Source of the DNA: Dolomitihabitans soli
GTDB taxonomy: Bacteria; Actinomycetota; Actinomycetes; Streptosporangiales; Streptosporangiaceae
Direction of reading: 5' to 3'
Assembly: GCF_022213955.1 (NCBI RefSeq)
Contig: NZ_JAKNTW010000007.1
Span: 124,001 to 188,000 of the forward strand
DNA: 64,000 nucleotides
Position numbers and translations under genes: made by a program. The notes under the pieces were generated by a model, which was not told the origin of the DNA, did not search any database, and was given only the letters and a program-made list of their open reading frames with translations. This document shows positions 17,184 through 25,354 of this stretch, one piece after another. The number at the start of each line of letters is the position of its first letter. Position 1 is the first letter of the stretch.

Positions 17184-18371
17184 GTGACGCGGCCGACACC
17201 GGGGACGCCGAGCCTGCTGCGGGCGATCAACGATCGCGCCGCCCTGCAGGCCCTGTTGGAGAGCGGCCCGCTGACCCGCCCGGAGCTCGGGGCGCTGACC
17301 GGTCTCTCCAAACCGACCGCCTCCCAGCTCCTCACCCGTCTCCAGGCCGTGGGCCTGGTCGTGGCCGACGGCATCAGAGAGGGCCTGCCCGGCCGTACGG
17401 CGGAGCTCTACCGGCTCAATCCGGCCGCCGCCCACGTGGCCGCGCTCGACGTCACCCCCGCGCGGATCGAGGTCGCCGTCGCCGACATCACCGGCACGGT
17501 GGTCGGCGAACACCGGCTGACCACTCCCCGGTCCCGCGGCGACGTGGTGGCGAAGGTCCGCGCCGCCCTGGACGGCGCGCTGACCGGTCTCCCCGGCGCG
17601 GTTCCGCACCAGGTGGTCATCGGCATCCAGGGCGCGCTCGACCCCGGCACCGGCCGGCTCGGCTACGCCGCGCACATCCCCGGCTGGCACATCCCCGAAC
17701 TGCTCCCCGCCCTGCGGGAGGGCCTCGGCGTCCCCGTCGCCGTGGAGAACGACGTCAACCTCGTCGCGCTCGCCGAGCAGGCCCACGGCACCGCCAGGGG
17801 CCACCACGACTTCGTCCTGCTGTGGGCCGGCGAGGGTCTCGGCGCCGCGCTGGTGCTCGGCGGGCGGCTGCACCGAGGGGCGACCGGCGGCGCCGGCGAG
17901 GTGGGCTACATGCCCGCCGTCGGCGCGCCCAGCGCCCGCGAGGTGGGCCGGCACGCCACCCACGGCTACCAGGCGCTGAGCGGAGGCGCCGCCGTACGGG
18001 CCCTGCTGCGTTCGCACGGGGTCCGCGGCGCCGGGCCCGCCCAGGCGGTGCGGAACGCGGTGCGGGCGGCGGAGGCGGGCGACGAGCGCGCGGCGGAAGG
18101 GCTGCGTCAGGTGGCCGGGCGGCTGGCCATGGGGCTGGCCGCGATCACCGCGGTCGTCGACCCGGGGCTCGTCGTGCTGACCGGCGGCACCCTCCTCGCC
18201 GGCGGCGAGACGCTGCGCGCGCTCGTCGAGCGGGAACTGCACGCCCTGACGCTGCCCCGGCCGCGGTTGCGGCTGTCCACGGTCGAGGGCAACCCGGTGC
18301 TCGCCGGGGCGCTCGACCTCGCGCTCACCGCCACCCGCCAGGAGGTGTTCGGCTCCACCGTCTCGCCCTGA
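17184..18371 (+). CDS. ROK family transcriptional repressor
   Basis: 395 residues. An N-terminal winged helix (LLRAINDRAALQALLESGPLTRPELGALTGLSKPTASQLLTRLQAVGLVV) precedes a ROK domain with ENDVNLVALAEQAHGTA and WAGEGLGAALVLGGRLHRGATGGAGEVGY. The ATP-phosphate loop DxGxT is replaced by ALDVTPARIEVAV and the CxCGxxGC zinc motif is absent, so this is a sugar-sensing regulator and not a kinase. The GTG at 17184 is preferred because GAAGGG lies 8 bases upstream; another GTG at 17175 is possible. A perfect palindrome upstream and a second copy at 22017 define a small candidate regulon. Confidence 0.92.
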   Translation: MTRPTPGTPSLLRAINDRAALQALLESGPLTRPELGALTGLSKPTASQLLTRLQAVGLVVADGIREGLPGRTAELYRLNPAAAHVAALDVTPARIEVAVADITGTVVGEHRLTTPRSRGDVVAKVRAALDGALTGLPGAVPHQVVIGIQGALDPGTGRLGYAAHIPGWHIPELLPALREGLGVPVAVENDVNLVALAEQAHGTARGHHDFVLLWAGEGLGAALVLGGRLHRGATGGAGEVGYMPAVGAPSAREVGRHATHGYQALSGGAAVRALLRSHGVRGAGPAQAVRNAVRAAEAGDERAAEGLRQVAGRLAMGLAAITAVVDPGLVVLTGGTLLAGGETLRALVERELHALTLPRPRLRLSTVEGNPVLAGALDLALTATRQEVFGSTVSP

Positions 18372-18427
18372 TCGTCACGGCGTGGGAGCTGGACGGGATC
18401 CCGTCACCAGAATAGAGTTCTGTAGCC

Positions 18428-19333
18428 ATGCGCACAGGATTGCTCGTCAACGTATCCAACGGGCCGGACGCCGTCGACCGGCTGCGTGACCGGCTGAGCC
18501 GGGCGGCCGACGACGGCTTCCCCTCCGCCTGGATCTCCAACATATTCGGCCTCGACGCACTGACCGCGCTGGCCGTGGCGGGCAACCAGGTGCCGGGGAT
18601 CGAACTCGGCACCGCCGTCGTGCCCACCTACCCTCGTCACCCCGCCGTCCTGGCCCAGCAGGCGCTGACGGTCAACACCGCGCTCGGCGGACGGCTGGCG
18701 CTCGGCATCGGCCTGTCGCACAAGGTGGTGATCGAGGACCTCTACGGCTACAGCTTCGAGCGGCCCGCCCGGCACATGCGCGAGTACCTCTCCGTCCTGG
18801 TGCCGCTGCTGCGCGGGGAGAAGGTCGAGTTCACCGGGGAGACGCTCAGCTCACGGGTCGGCCTCAACGCCCCCGGGACCGGCGACATGCCGGTGCTCGT
18901 CGCGGCGCTCGGACCGCGCATGCTCAAGCTCGCCGGCGAACTGGCCGACGGCACGGTGCTGTGGATGACCGGCCCGAACACGGTGGCCGGGCACATCGCG
19001 CCGGCGATCACGACGGCCGCCCGGGAGGCCGGGCGGCCCGCGCCGCGGATCGTCTGCGCGCTGCCCGTGTACGTCACCGACGACGTGGACGCGGCCAGGG
19101 AACGCGCCACCAAGGTGTTCGCGGGGTACGGCGACCTGCCGTCCTATCGGGCGATGCTCGACCGTGAGGGGGCGGCCGGGCCGGCCGACGTCGCGCTCGT
19201 GGGCGATGAGGAGTCGGTGGCCGCCCAGGTGGAGGAGCTGGCCGGGGCGGGCGTCACCGACTTCGTCGCCAACGACTACAGCGGCGGCGGGAGTGCCGGC
19301 CGTACCCATGCGTTTCTGAAGACCCTCGTGTGA
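18428..19333 (+). CDS. LLM-class F420-dependent oxidoreductase
   Basis: 301-residue luciferase-like TIM barrel in the F420-dependent branch. Seen: LGTAVVPTYPRHPAVLAQQALTVNTALGGRLALGIGLSHK, a block typical of F420 enzymes, then MREYLSVLVPLLRGE and PVLVAALGPRMLKLAGELADGTVLWMTGP for cofactor binding. Substrate is unknown. The ATG lacks a clear ribosome-binding site; the AT-rich stretch CAGAATAGAGT ends 10 bases before it, so a near-leaderless message is possible. A strong bidirectional hairpin follows the stop. Confidence 0.92.
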   Translation: MRTGLLVNVSNGPDAVDRLRDRLSRAADDGFPSAWISNIFGLDALTALAVAGNQVPGIELGTAVVPTYPRHPAVLAQQALTVNTALGGRLALGIGLSHKVVIEDLYGYSFERPARHMREYLSVLVPLLRGEKVEFTGETLSSRVGLNAPGTGDMPVLVAALGPRMLKLAGELADGTVLWMTGPNTVAGHIAPAITTAAREAGRPAPRIVCALPVYVTDDVDAARERATKVFAGYGDLPSYRAMLDREGAAGPADVALVGDEESVAAQVEELAGAGVTDFVANDYSGGGSAGRTHAFLKTLV

Positions 19334-19337
19334 GAGC

Positions 19338-19368
19338 ACCGCCGCGCCGCGTGCGGCGGCGCGGCGGT
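19338..19368. terminator. Bidirectional terminator hairpin
   Basis: Thirteen-base perfect stem (19338-19350 with 19356-19368) around a 5-base loop, in the 43-base gap between the convergent oxidoreductase and permease genes. Confidence 0.8.
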
Positions 19369-19376
19369 CAGGCCCC

Positions 19377-20663
19377 TCACATGAAGTAGCGGAGCCAGAC
19401 GTAGCCCCAGGCGATCACCACGCTGAAGACCGTCACCACGATCCCGTACTTGGTGAACTCCCAGAAGCTGATCCGGATCCCGTTCCGGCGGGCGATGCCG
19501 AGCGCGACGACGTTCGCGCTCGCGGCGACCGCCGTGCCGTTGCCGCCGAAGTCGGCGCCCAGCGCGAAGGCCCACCACAGCGCCTGCCCGGTCGCGGGGT
19601 CGGGGACCTCGGCCACCAGCCCCTCGACGATGGGGGCCATGGTCGCGACATAGGGGATGTTGTCGAAGAACGCCCCGAAGACGGCCGAGCCGAACAGCAG
19701 CGAGGTGGCCGCGCCGAAGTAGTTGTCCCCCACCGCGCCGATCGCCCACTCGCCGATCGTGGCGATGACGCCGGTGTGCACGAGCCCGCCGACCATGACG
19801 AACAGTCCCATGAAGAACACCAGGGTCGGCCACTCCACCTCCTCCAGATACTCGGCGGCCTCGGTGCGCGAGACCAGGATCATCACCCCGGCGCCGATCA
19901 GCGCCACGATCGCCGGCTCGACGTGCAGCACCGAGTGCAGCCCGAACCCCACGACCACCAGGCCGAGCACGACCAGGCAGCGGACCAGCAGCCGCCCGTC
20001 CTTGATGGCGCGGCGCTCCTGCAGTTCCATCACCTCCGCCACCCTCTCTGGGTTGTAGCGGAACGACTTGCGGAACAGCACCCAGGTCAGCAGCGTGAAG
20101 AGGACGAAGATCACGACGACGATCGGCGCCATGTGCGCGAGGAAGTCGTTGAACGTCAGGTTGGCCCGGCTGCCGATGATGATGTTCGGCGGGTCGCCGA
20201 TGAGGGTCGCCGCGCCACCGATGTTGGACGCGAGCACCTCGGCGATGAGGTACGGCGCGGCCGGCAGGTCCAGCCGCTGGCACACCACGATGGTGACCGG
20301 CGCCACCAGCATGATCGTGGTGACGTTGTCGAGGAACGGGGAGGCCACGCCGGTGATCACCATGAGCATCACCATGAGCCGGTACGGCCGGCCCTGCGAT
20401 CTCTTGGCGGCCCAGATGGCCAGGAAGTCGAACACGCCGGTCTGCTTGATGATGCCGACGATGACCATCATGCCGAAGAGCAGGAAGATGACGTTCCAGT
20501 CGACGCCCTCGTGTTCGGAGAAGAAGATCTCCGAACCGGGTGCGAAGCCGAGGGCGACCATCAGGCCCGCGGCGATCAGGACGACCTTGACCTTGTCCAC
20601 CTTCTCCGTGGCGATGAAGATGAAAGCCACCACGAAGATCATCAGAGCTGCGACGGCGGTCAT
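19377..20663 (-). CDS. ArsB/NhaD (SLC13-like) ion transporter permease
   Basis: 428-residue membrane protein of the ion-transporter superfamily containing ArsB, NhaD and SLC13 permeases, with about ten to eleven helices. Conserved pieces are VDWNVIFLLFGMMVIVGIIKQTGVFDFLA, VASPFLDNVTTIMLVAPV and NIGGAATLIGDPPNIIIG in the first half and FDNIPYVATMAPIVEG and GADFGGNGTAVAASANVVALGIA in the second, the two hairpin substrate sites. Ion (sodium/proton, arsenite, sulfate, dicarboxylate) is undecided. ATG 20663 is preferred over ATG 20756: it overlaps the stop of a well-positioned short upstream ORF (ATGA), so translation is probably coupled. Confidence 0.88.
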   Translation of the reverse strand: MTAVAALMIFVVAFIFIATEKVDKVKVVLIAAGLMVALGFAPGSEIFFSEHEGVDWNVIFLLFGMMVIVGIIKQTGVFDFLAIWAAKRSQGRPYRLMVMLMVITGVASPFLDNVTTIMLVAPVTIVVCQRLDLPAAPYLIAEVLASNIGGAATLIGDPPNIIIGSRANLTFNDFLAHMAPIVVVIFVLFTLLTWVLFRKSFRYNPERVAEVMELQERRAIKDGRLLVRCLVVLGLVVVGFGLHSVLHVEPAIVALIGAGVMILVSRTEAAEYLEEVEWPTLVFFMGLFVMVGGLVHTGVIATIGEWAIGAVGDNYFGAATSLLFGSAVFGAFFDNIPYVATMAPIVEGLVAEVPDPATGQALWWAFALGADFGGNGTAVAASANVVALGIARRNGIRISFWEFTKYGIVVTVFSVVIAWGYVWLRYFM

Positions 20664-20782
20664 CGGCGCCTGCCCGGCGGTCCGGCGTGCGGGGCGCAGG
20701 CCACGCGGGTCACGGAGATGTGCGGTGATGCCGTCGAGTTGGGTGCGCGCCGGCATGGCGGCACCGCGAGTACGCGATACAC
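20660..20782 (-). CDS. Short leader ORF coupled to the permease gene
   Basis: Forty codons starting at GTG 20782, with a near-perfect GGAGGG ribosome-binding site 7 bases upstream, and ending in a TGA that overlaps the permease ATG. The peptide is basic with two cysteines (residues 10 and 29), and its second half reads HISVTRVACAPHAG. This resembles the H-x4-R-x-A-x-A pattern of short actinobacterial leader peptides linked to sulfur genes, in which ribosome pausing at cysteine codons sets downstream expression. The ORF and coupling are seen; the leader-peptide role is inference. No other function is suggested by its composition. Confidence 0.5.
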   Translation of the reverse strand: MYRVLAVPPCRRAPNSTASPHISVTRVACAPHAGPPGRRR

Positions 20783-20841
20783 GGAAGGACCCTCCGATGA
20801 GAAGAGACCGGTGGCCGATCGGCCGCCGGTGAGTTACTTCG

Positions 20842-21228
20842 TCAGCTCATCGAAGGGGGCGCGCGGGGTTCACGGGTGCCGACGGCCACCGCATGGCTCC
20901 CGAAGGACGCCTCGTACACCTGGTGGCGCGGGCCGCCGGACGGGGCGACCGCGCCTTCCGCGGCGGTCGCGAGGACGTGCTGGCCGCCGGGGATGTCCGG
21001 CTCGGCGAGCCTGCGGTGATCGCCCGGCAGTCCCTGCCCCGGAGTCAGCAGCAGGCTGGGCTTCATCGCCGGCATGAAGATCCGGGCGGGTTCCCTGCCC
21101 GCCTCGGCCGTGACCACCACGACCCCGTGCGGGGCGCCGTCGGGGACGGTGAGCCCGGCTGCGAACGTGAGCGCGCACAGCGTGGCGGCGAGCAGCGCCT
21201 TCAGGAAACGGGCAGGGGGGAAGGTCAC
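20842..21228 (-). CDS. Small secreted protein of unknown function
   Basis: 128 residues from a GTG with GAGGGGG eight bases upstream. Residues 7-25 (RFLKALLAATLCALTFAAGLTV) form a signal peptide or anchor. The rest contains VVVVTAEAGREPARIFMPAMKPSLLLTPGQG and ends with a proline/serine tail; I recognise no family. It lies 59 bases upstream of the permease leader ORF on the same strand, so the three may share a transcript. A 20-base palindrome overlaps its promoter region. Confidence 0.55.
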   Translation of the reverse strand: MTFPPARFLKALLAATLCALTFAAGLTVPDGAPHGVVVVTAEAGREPARIFMPAMKPSLLLTPGQGLPGDHRRLAEPDIPGGQHVLATAAEGAVAPSGGPRHQVYEASFGSHAVAVGTREPRAPPSMS

Positions 21229-21256
21229 GACGCCCCCTCACCACCGTTCCTGTTAT

Positions 21257-21276
21257 ATGGAACTAAATAGTACCAT
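21257..21276. promoter_or_regulatory. 20-base palindromic operator candidate
   Basis: ATGGnACTAnnTAGTnCCAT, a dyad in an AT-rich patch 29 bases before the GTG of the small secreted protein. On the minus strand a -10-like TATAAC lies at its downstream edge, so a protein bound here would block the promoter. The cognate regulator is unknown. Confidence 0.5.
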
Positions 21277-21621
21277 CCTGCTCTTTACTTCCTCGGAGCA
21301 CGGAAGGTGACGTGCCACACACTTCACACCCGCTCACATTCGCCCTGCTCCGGACCACTGCGCCCACCCCGGGAGCGGTTCCCCGCCCTCACCGAGCCGA
21401 GCACTGGAGAAGTACCCCTCAGGCGAGAAGCGGTGGTGACGCAAACAAATGCAAACACCGCGTCATGAGCCCGTCGCCTCATAGCGGGGCGATCCTGATC
21501 CGGCCGACCGGGGACACCGGCGGCAGGCCGATCATCTCGGCGTCGGCCTGCTCTTCACTGGAAGCACCGCAGCCGACCGCGTCGGCGGTACCGCCCCCCG
21601 TGCGGTGCCGCCGTACCCGCG
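21277..21621. other. Intergenic stretch without recognisable gene
   Basis: I see no credible gene, repeat or stem. Frames that are open here have no ribosome-binding site and no recognisable domain. Confidence 0.5.
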
Positions 21622-21933
21622 TCAGGAGAGCGGGCGCACGTCCATGCCGTAGCTCAGGCGGTCGATCCACCAGGGACCGCAGCTCGCGATGCTCCACTGG
21701 CCGCTGTTGGTCGTCATCCAGCCGCCGTCCCTACGGCCGTTGACGCACTGGACCCACGCGCGAAACTCGTACGCGGGACCGCTCGTCGCGCATCGGGCGG
21801 AGAACGAGTTCTGACCGATGGTGTAGTCACAGTCATTGACCGCCGCCGACGCCGGGCTCAGCACACTCGATCCGACGGCAACGGCTCCCGCCGCGAGCAC
21901 GGTTGCGGCGAGGACGCGCAGGGTTCTTCTCAT
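21622..21933 (-). CDS. Small secreted cysteine-containing protein under a ROK-type operator
   Basis: 103 residues. ATG 21933 is preceded by GGAGAGGGT; a longer frame upstream lacks this. Residues 1-30 are a signal peptide (RRTLRVLAATVLAAGAVAVGSSVLSPASA, cleavage near ASA-AV). The mature part of about 73 residues has four cysteines (DCDYT, SARCA, VQCVN, ASCGP), enough for two disulfides, and is rich in Trp/Gly/Ser. I know no domain for it. The 17-base core of the ROK operator lies 84 bases upstream, so it is a candidate member of the regulon of the repressor at 17184. Confidence 0.7.
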   Translation of the reverse strand: MRRTLRVLAATVLAAGAVAVGSSVLSPASAAVNDCDYTIGQNSFSARCATSGPAYEFRAWVQCVNGRRDGGWMTTNSGQWSIASCGPWWIDRLSYGMDVRPLS

Positions 21934-22016
21934 ACCCTCTCCTATGTACTGGTGGCGGATGACCGTCGTACGCCCCGGTTCACGCCTCATTCCGGGATGT
22001 GCAACAGAGAGAATGC

Positions 22017-22033
22017 TTAGGAAACTTTCCTAA
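22017..22033. promoter_or_regulatory. Second ROK-type operator
   Basis: TTAGGAAACTTTCCTAA, identical in 17 of 17 bases to the core of the palindrome at 17133. It is upstream of the minus-strand secreted-protein gene; there is no plus-strand gene beside it. Confidence 0.7.
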
Positions 22034-22061
22034 TCGAAAGATACGCGTCAACCGGAGCGCG

Positions 22062-22237
22062 TCAACCCTGCGCACCGACGACCTCATCCAGGTCGAAGCG
22101 GCGGAGCCAGGTGGTGATCTTGTTGTGGCGGGCGGGAGTCTCCGCCACCGTGAGCCGATCGCTCTGAGGTGGCCGCGCAGCAGGTCGGCGACCAGGGTGA
22201 TGGTCTTGGTGGACAGCTGCAGGCGGCACTGGTAGAC
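22062..22237 (-). pseudogene. N-terminal remnant of an IS5-like DDE transposase
   Basis: Minus-strand translation gives VYQCRLQLSTKTITLVADLL followed by RGHLRAIGSRWRRLPP (22237 down to about 22130), the usual opening of a group of IS5-like DDE transposases in actinobacteria. The frame then shifts and no catalytic domain follows before the methyltransferase gene. It is an eroded insertion sequence marking the left edge of the accessory block. Terminal inverted repeats were not found by eye. Confidence 0.6.
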
Positions 22238-22401
22238 AGCAGACGGCGCGTCCTAGGCGGGTGTTTTGGCCGTTCTCACACACCGCCATGCCCCCGCTGG
22301 AGGCGCGCCGCGTCGCCGCCGCAAGGCGTCCGCAGGCGTCGCCCTCAGCAGGGGCGCGAGATAGGCGTCTCGGGGGTGCCGGTCAGGACGGCGGGGCGAA
22401 C
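22238..22401. other. Non-coding remainder next to transposase scrap
   Basis: High-GC sequence with no start, domain or stem that I trust. It probably belongs to the same decayed insertion. Confidence 0.4.
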
Positions 22402-23445
22402 CTATCCCGCCCGCCCAGCGATCAAGAAATGGCTCGGCATTCCCTGGCTGGGATGAACCTCAGGCGACGTGAACCCCGATTCGCGAAGCAGCCGCTCATA
22501 GGTATCGAGGGAGTGAGCCTCGCCCTCCCCGGTGCTCGTGAGCATGATCACCGAGAAGAGGTACGGGAAGGGTGTCGTGGTCGGAGCCGCACCTGAGATG
22601 AACTCGTGGATCGCCAGCCGACCATCTGGCTTGAGTGCGGTGGCAAGCCGGGACAGGAGCGTCAAGCAGCGTTCTTCTGAGAAGTGATGGAAGAGGTGGC
22701 TGACGATGATCAGGTCGTAGGGCCCGGCCAGCGGCACCTCGAAAGCATCACCTCTGATGAAGCTGGTGCGCTCGGCGAGATCCAGTCGCTCGATCGCGTC
22801 CTTGGTGAGGTCCAAGACTTCCGCCGAGTCGAGGAGCGTTGCGTGTGCTTTCGGATCCCGAGCTGCCTGCGTGAGCGAGAACAAACCGCTGCCGCAAGCT
22901 ACATCGAGGATGTCCAGACTGTCGCGTGGGCCGGCCCATGGCTCGATCAACTCGGCGAGCACCTGCGACCCGGGACCGGCGACTGCTCCCACGCTGGACG
23001 GGGAGAAGGTCTCCCAGAACTCGTGTCCAGGCGTCTCCCAAGGCCGTTCAGCCAGGGTCGTGCCGCGACGGACCGCCTCGGCCAGACGCGGGTACCCCTC
23101 CCAGGCCCAGGGGCCGGCCAAAATGTTCAGCATGTTGCCCAGATAGCTTGACCGGCCGGAGATCAAGTACGTTTCGGCCAGGGCTGTCAGGTGATAGCCG
23201 TCATGGCGCTCCAGCAACCCGAGAGCGGCCAGTGCGTCCAGCAAGATGCGCGTCCCCCGAGGGTCGGCGTACACGGCGGAGGCGATGGTGGTTGCCAGCC
23301 GGTTCCCGCCGGCGATCTGATCGAAGATGCCTAGCTCTACGCCTGCCTGCACGATTCCTGTCACGTGCATGCCTTGCATCATTTGCATCAGCGGCTCGGG
23401 TGAGACTGTTGCACCTACGGCTGAGGGGAGCGTTTCATCGGTCAT
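22402..23445 (-). CDS. SAM-dependent O-methyltransferase with dimerisation domain
   Basis: 347 residues in the small-molecule O-methyltransferase family. Residues 15-105 form the winged-helix dimerisation domain (MQGMHVTGIVQAGVELGIFDQIAGG, LLERHDGYHLTALAETYLI); residues 170-340 form the Rossmann domain with the SAM motif LDILDVACGSGLFSLTQAARDP, acidic pair and LIIVSHLFHHFSEERCLTLLSRLATALKPDGRLAIHEFI. Such enzymes usually methylate phenolic or polyketide hydroxyls. It is the last gene of a possible operon after the FAD monooxygenase. GC content is lower than in flanking housekeeping genes, suggesting acquisition. Confidence 0.92.
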   Translation of the reverse strand: MTDETLPSAVGATVSPEPLMQMMQGMHVTGIVQAGVELGIFDQIAGGNRLATTIASAVYADPRGTRILLDALAALGLLERHDGYHLTALAETYLISGRSSYLGNMLNILAGPWAWEGYPRLAEAVRRGTTLAERPWETPGHEFWETFSPSSVGAVAGPGSQVLAELIEPWAGPRDSLDILDVACGSGLFSLTQAARDPKAHATLLDSAEVLDLTKDAIERLDLAERTSFIRGDAFEVPLAGPYDLIIVSHLFHHFSEERCLTLLSRLATALKPDGRLAIHEFISGAAPTTTPFPYLFSVIMLTSTGEGEAHSLDTYERLLRESGFTSPEVHPSQGMPSHFLIAGRAG

Positions 23446-23626
23446 CAGAGGCCTTCTTATCGGTGGTGACGGTCACTGCCGGGAGCGCACGCGTGGAGCC
23501 GGGCGAGACGATGGTGCGGGCGCACGCCACGCGCTCCGCATCGACTGCCACGACGCCGCCGACGTCCATCGAGCACGCCTCAAGCCGGCCGCCTGAAACT
23601 TCACTCGGTTGCGAAGAAGCAGCCAT
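23435..23626 (-). CDS. Hypothetical 63-64 residue ORF between monooxygenase and methyltransferase
   Basis: A short frame from ATG 23626 (or the adjoining TTG) whose stop overlaps the first 11 bases of the methyltransferase gene. Third positions are mostly G or C after the first dozen codons, as in real genes here. The peptide has two cysteines (EACSMDVGG and VACARTIV) and the charged ending TTDKKASDDR; no signal peptide. I do not recognise it. It may be a real small protein, a precursor peptide, or only the leader of the methyltransferase; no ribosome-binding site is obvious. Confidence 0.35.
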   Translation of the reverse strand: MAASSQPSEVSGGRLEACSMDVGGVVAVDAERVACARTIVSPGSTRALPAVTVTTDKKASDDR

Positions 23627-23700
23627 CAAGGATCGCCGGTATCCAGGCGATCGCGAACGCCGCCCGGCGTCGTGTGGGTGCTATACGGCGAAAGGAGCTC

Positions 23701-24972
23701 TCAACTCAGGAGACTTAAACTCGGCATTCCGCCGCGTCTCGTCTGCGAAGTACGGTGCTCCGGGGATGGTGAGAAAGGTAGCGATCTACCCGGCGCCACC
23801 AGATCATCGATGTCATATCCGTGAATCCAGTCCAGCTGGTCCGGAAGAGTACTCAGTTTCCGGTCTCGCGATTCGGCGTCAGGGCCGTCCGGAAGGCGGA
23901 GGATCTCCGAATTTTCCCATGACGATCGCTGCAGCTGGCGGGTCCGAGGGCGCCGCAACACCTCATACTGACGCAAGGCATCACCCAGGTCGGACCGATC
24001 GGTATCGGCCAGGAGTGCCGCGAGCACAGCAGCGTCCTCAATAGCCTGGTTTGCGCCTTGGCCCTGGTGCGGAAGCATCGCGTGTGCGGCATCACCCAGC
24101 AAGACTGTGTGCCCGCGAGTCCAGCGCTGCAACGGAGGTAGCGAGAACAACGCCCACCGTGGGCTCTGCTCGACGGAAGCCACCATTTCGCGAACGACAG
24201 GATGCCAGCCCTCGAAGGCCGCGAGCGCAGTGCCGGAAGGCTCTTCGGTCATCCAGGTGGAAGACGGCCAGGGCGTAGGACCGGGCAGGGCTGCCAGGAA
24301 ATTGATGGTATTTTCACTGATCGGGTAGTGAATGAAATAGGCGCCCGGCCCCAGCCAGAGTTGGATCGTCATTTGGTCAGGCATCTCACTGAGAGTGCTG
24401 ACATTAGCCAGACCCCGGAATCCGGAAACTCCGGAGTACGTCGGAGCTGGTTCACCACCGGTCACCCAGTTTCTAACGGCCGAGCGAACACCATCCGCTC
24501 CGACCACGACGTCCGCCATCACCGGGTCTCCCTCGGCGAAATGTAGTCGAATACCATCCTCACGCTCTTCCAGGTCTTGCAAGCGCGAGTTCAAGTTCAG
24601 GCCGTCGCGGCCCCAGGAATCGGCAAGGATACGCTGCAGATTCACCCGGTGGATACCGAAGAACTCAGCCCCGTATCGCGTGTTGTATGTCGGGCCCATA
24701 GGAAACGATGCGATCGTCTCTCCGCTTGACCAGCGCCGATAGACGACATCTGTCGGCTCTACCGAAGACTCCTTCAGTTTGTCGCCGAGGCCAAGCCTTC
24801 GAAGCACTCTTGTGCCATTTGCAGCCAGGGCGACAGCGGCTCCCACCTCGCGCAATTCTGAAGCCTGCTCGTAAATTCGAGCCTCCACGCCATGCTTACG
24901 CAGGAGCAGTCCAAGCGTCAGTCCACCAATTCCGGCACCCACGATGGCAATACGCGGTTTCGCAGCTTTCAC
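23701..24972 (-). CDS. FAD-dependent aromatic monooxygenase (salicylate/3-hydroxybenzoate hydroxylase-like)
   Basis: 423-residue group A flavoprotein hydroxylase that would use NAD(P)H and oxygen to hydroxylate an aromatic ring. Motifs in order: GxGxxG in IAIVGAGIGGLTLGLLLRKHG, DG motif VVVGADGVRSAVRNWV, and GD motif LLGDAAHAMLPHQGQGANQAIEDAAVLA. GTG 24972 is preferred because GGAGGT lies upstream at a spacing of 10 bases; an ATG 13 codons earlier has no ribosome-binding site. GC is visibly lower than in the flanks. The downstream methyltransferase suggests a two-step hydroxylation/O-methylation of a phenolic metabolite. Confidence 0.92.
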   Translation of the reverse strand: MKAAKPRIAIVGAGIGGLTLGLLLRKHGVEARIYEQASELREVGAAVALAANGTRVLRRLGLGDKLKESSVEPTDVVYRRWSSGETIASFPMGPTYNTRYGAEFFGIHRVNLQRILADSWGRDGLNLNSRLQDLEEREDGIRLHFAEGDPVMADVVVGADGVRSAVRNWVTGGEPAPTYSGVSGFRGLANVSTLSEMPDQMTIQLWLGPGAYFIHYPISENTINFLAALPGPTPWPSSTWMTEEPSGTALAAFEGWHPVVREMVASVEQSPRWALFSLPPLQRWTRGHTVLLGDAAHAMLPHQGQGANQAIEDAAVLAALLADTDRSDLGDALRQYEVLRRPRTRQLQRSSWENSEILRLPDGPDAESRDRKLSTLPDQLDWIHGYDIDDLVAPGRSLPFSPSPEHRTSQTRRGGMPSLSLLS

Positions 24973-25354
24973 GGGGATCCCTACCTCCGGCTCACGTGCG
25001 CCGCCATACACGGTGGTCGGAGCTCGACCCGCTGCTTCCGGGCTCTACCGCTGCTGACAGCTTTCCAAGACCTTAGGGAAGCGCGGTATAGCGGCGGTAT
25101 GTCGCCGAGGTCGTGTCAAGGTGGTCTCGGCGGCGGGCGAACGGGTTGGTGCCGCGGTGGAGGGCGCGGCCGGAGCCGTCGCGACGGGTGGCCCGAGCGC
25201 TCGGTTTCCGGGAGTTCGGTTCGCAGATCAGCATCCTGCTCAGGTGCTGACCAGCGTGCACCTGTCACGTCGCTCAGGTGGCGATATGGGTGAGAAGCCG
25301 CTGATAGCGGCGTCCACCATGTAGGGCTCGACTGATCTTCGGGTTCGTCAACCC
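24973..25354. other. Decayed sequence upstream of the monooxygenase
   Basis: No intact gene. A plus-strand frame ends at about 25249 with a protein-like tail (RRVARALGFREFGSQISILL), which may be the end of a lost gene, but I cannot name it. Confidence 0.3.
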
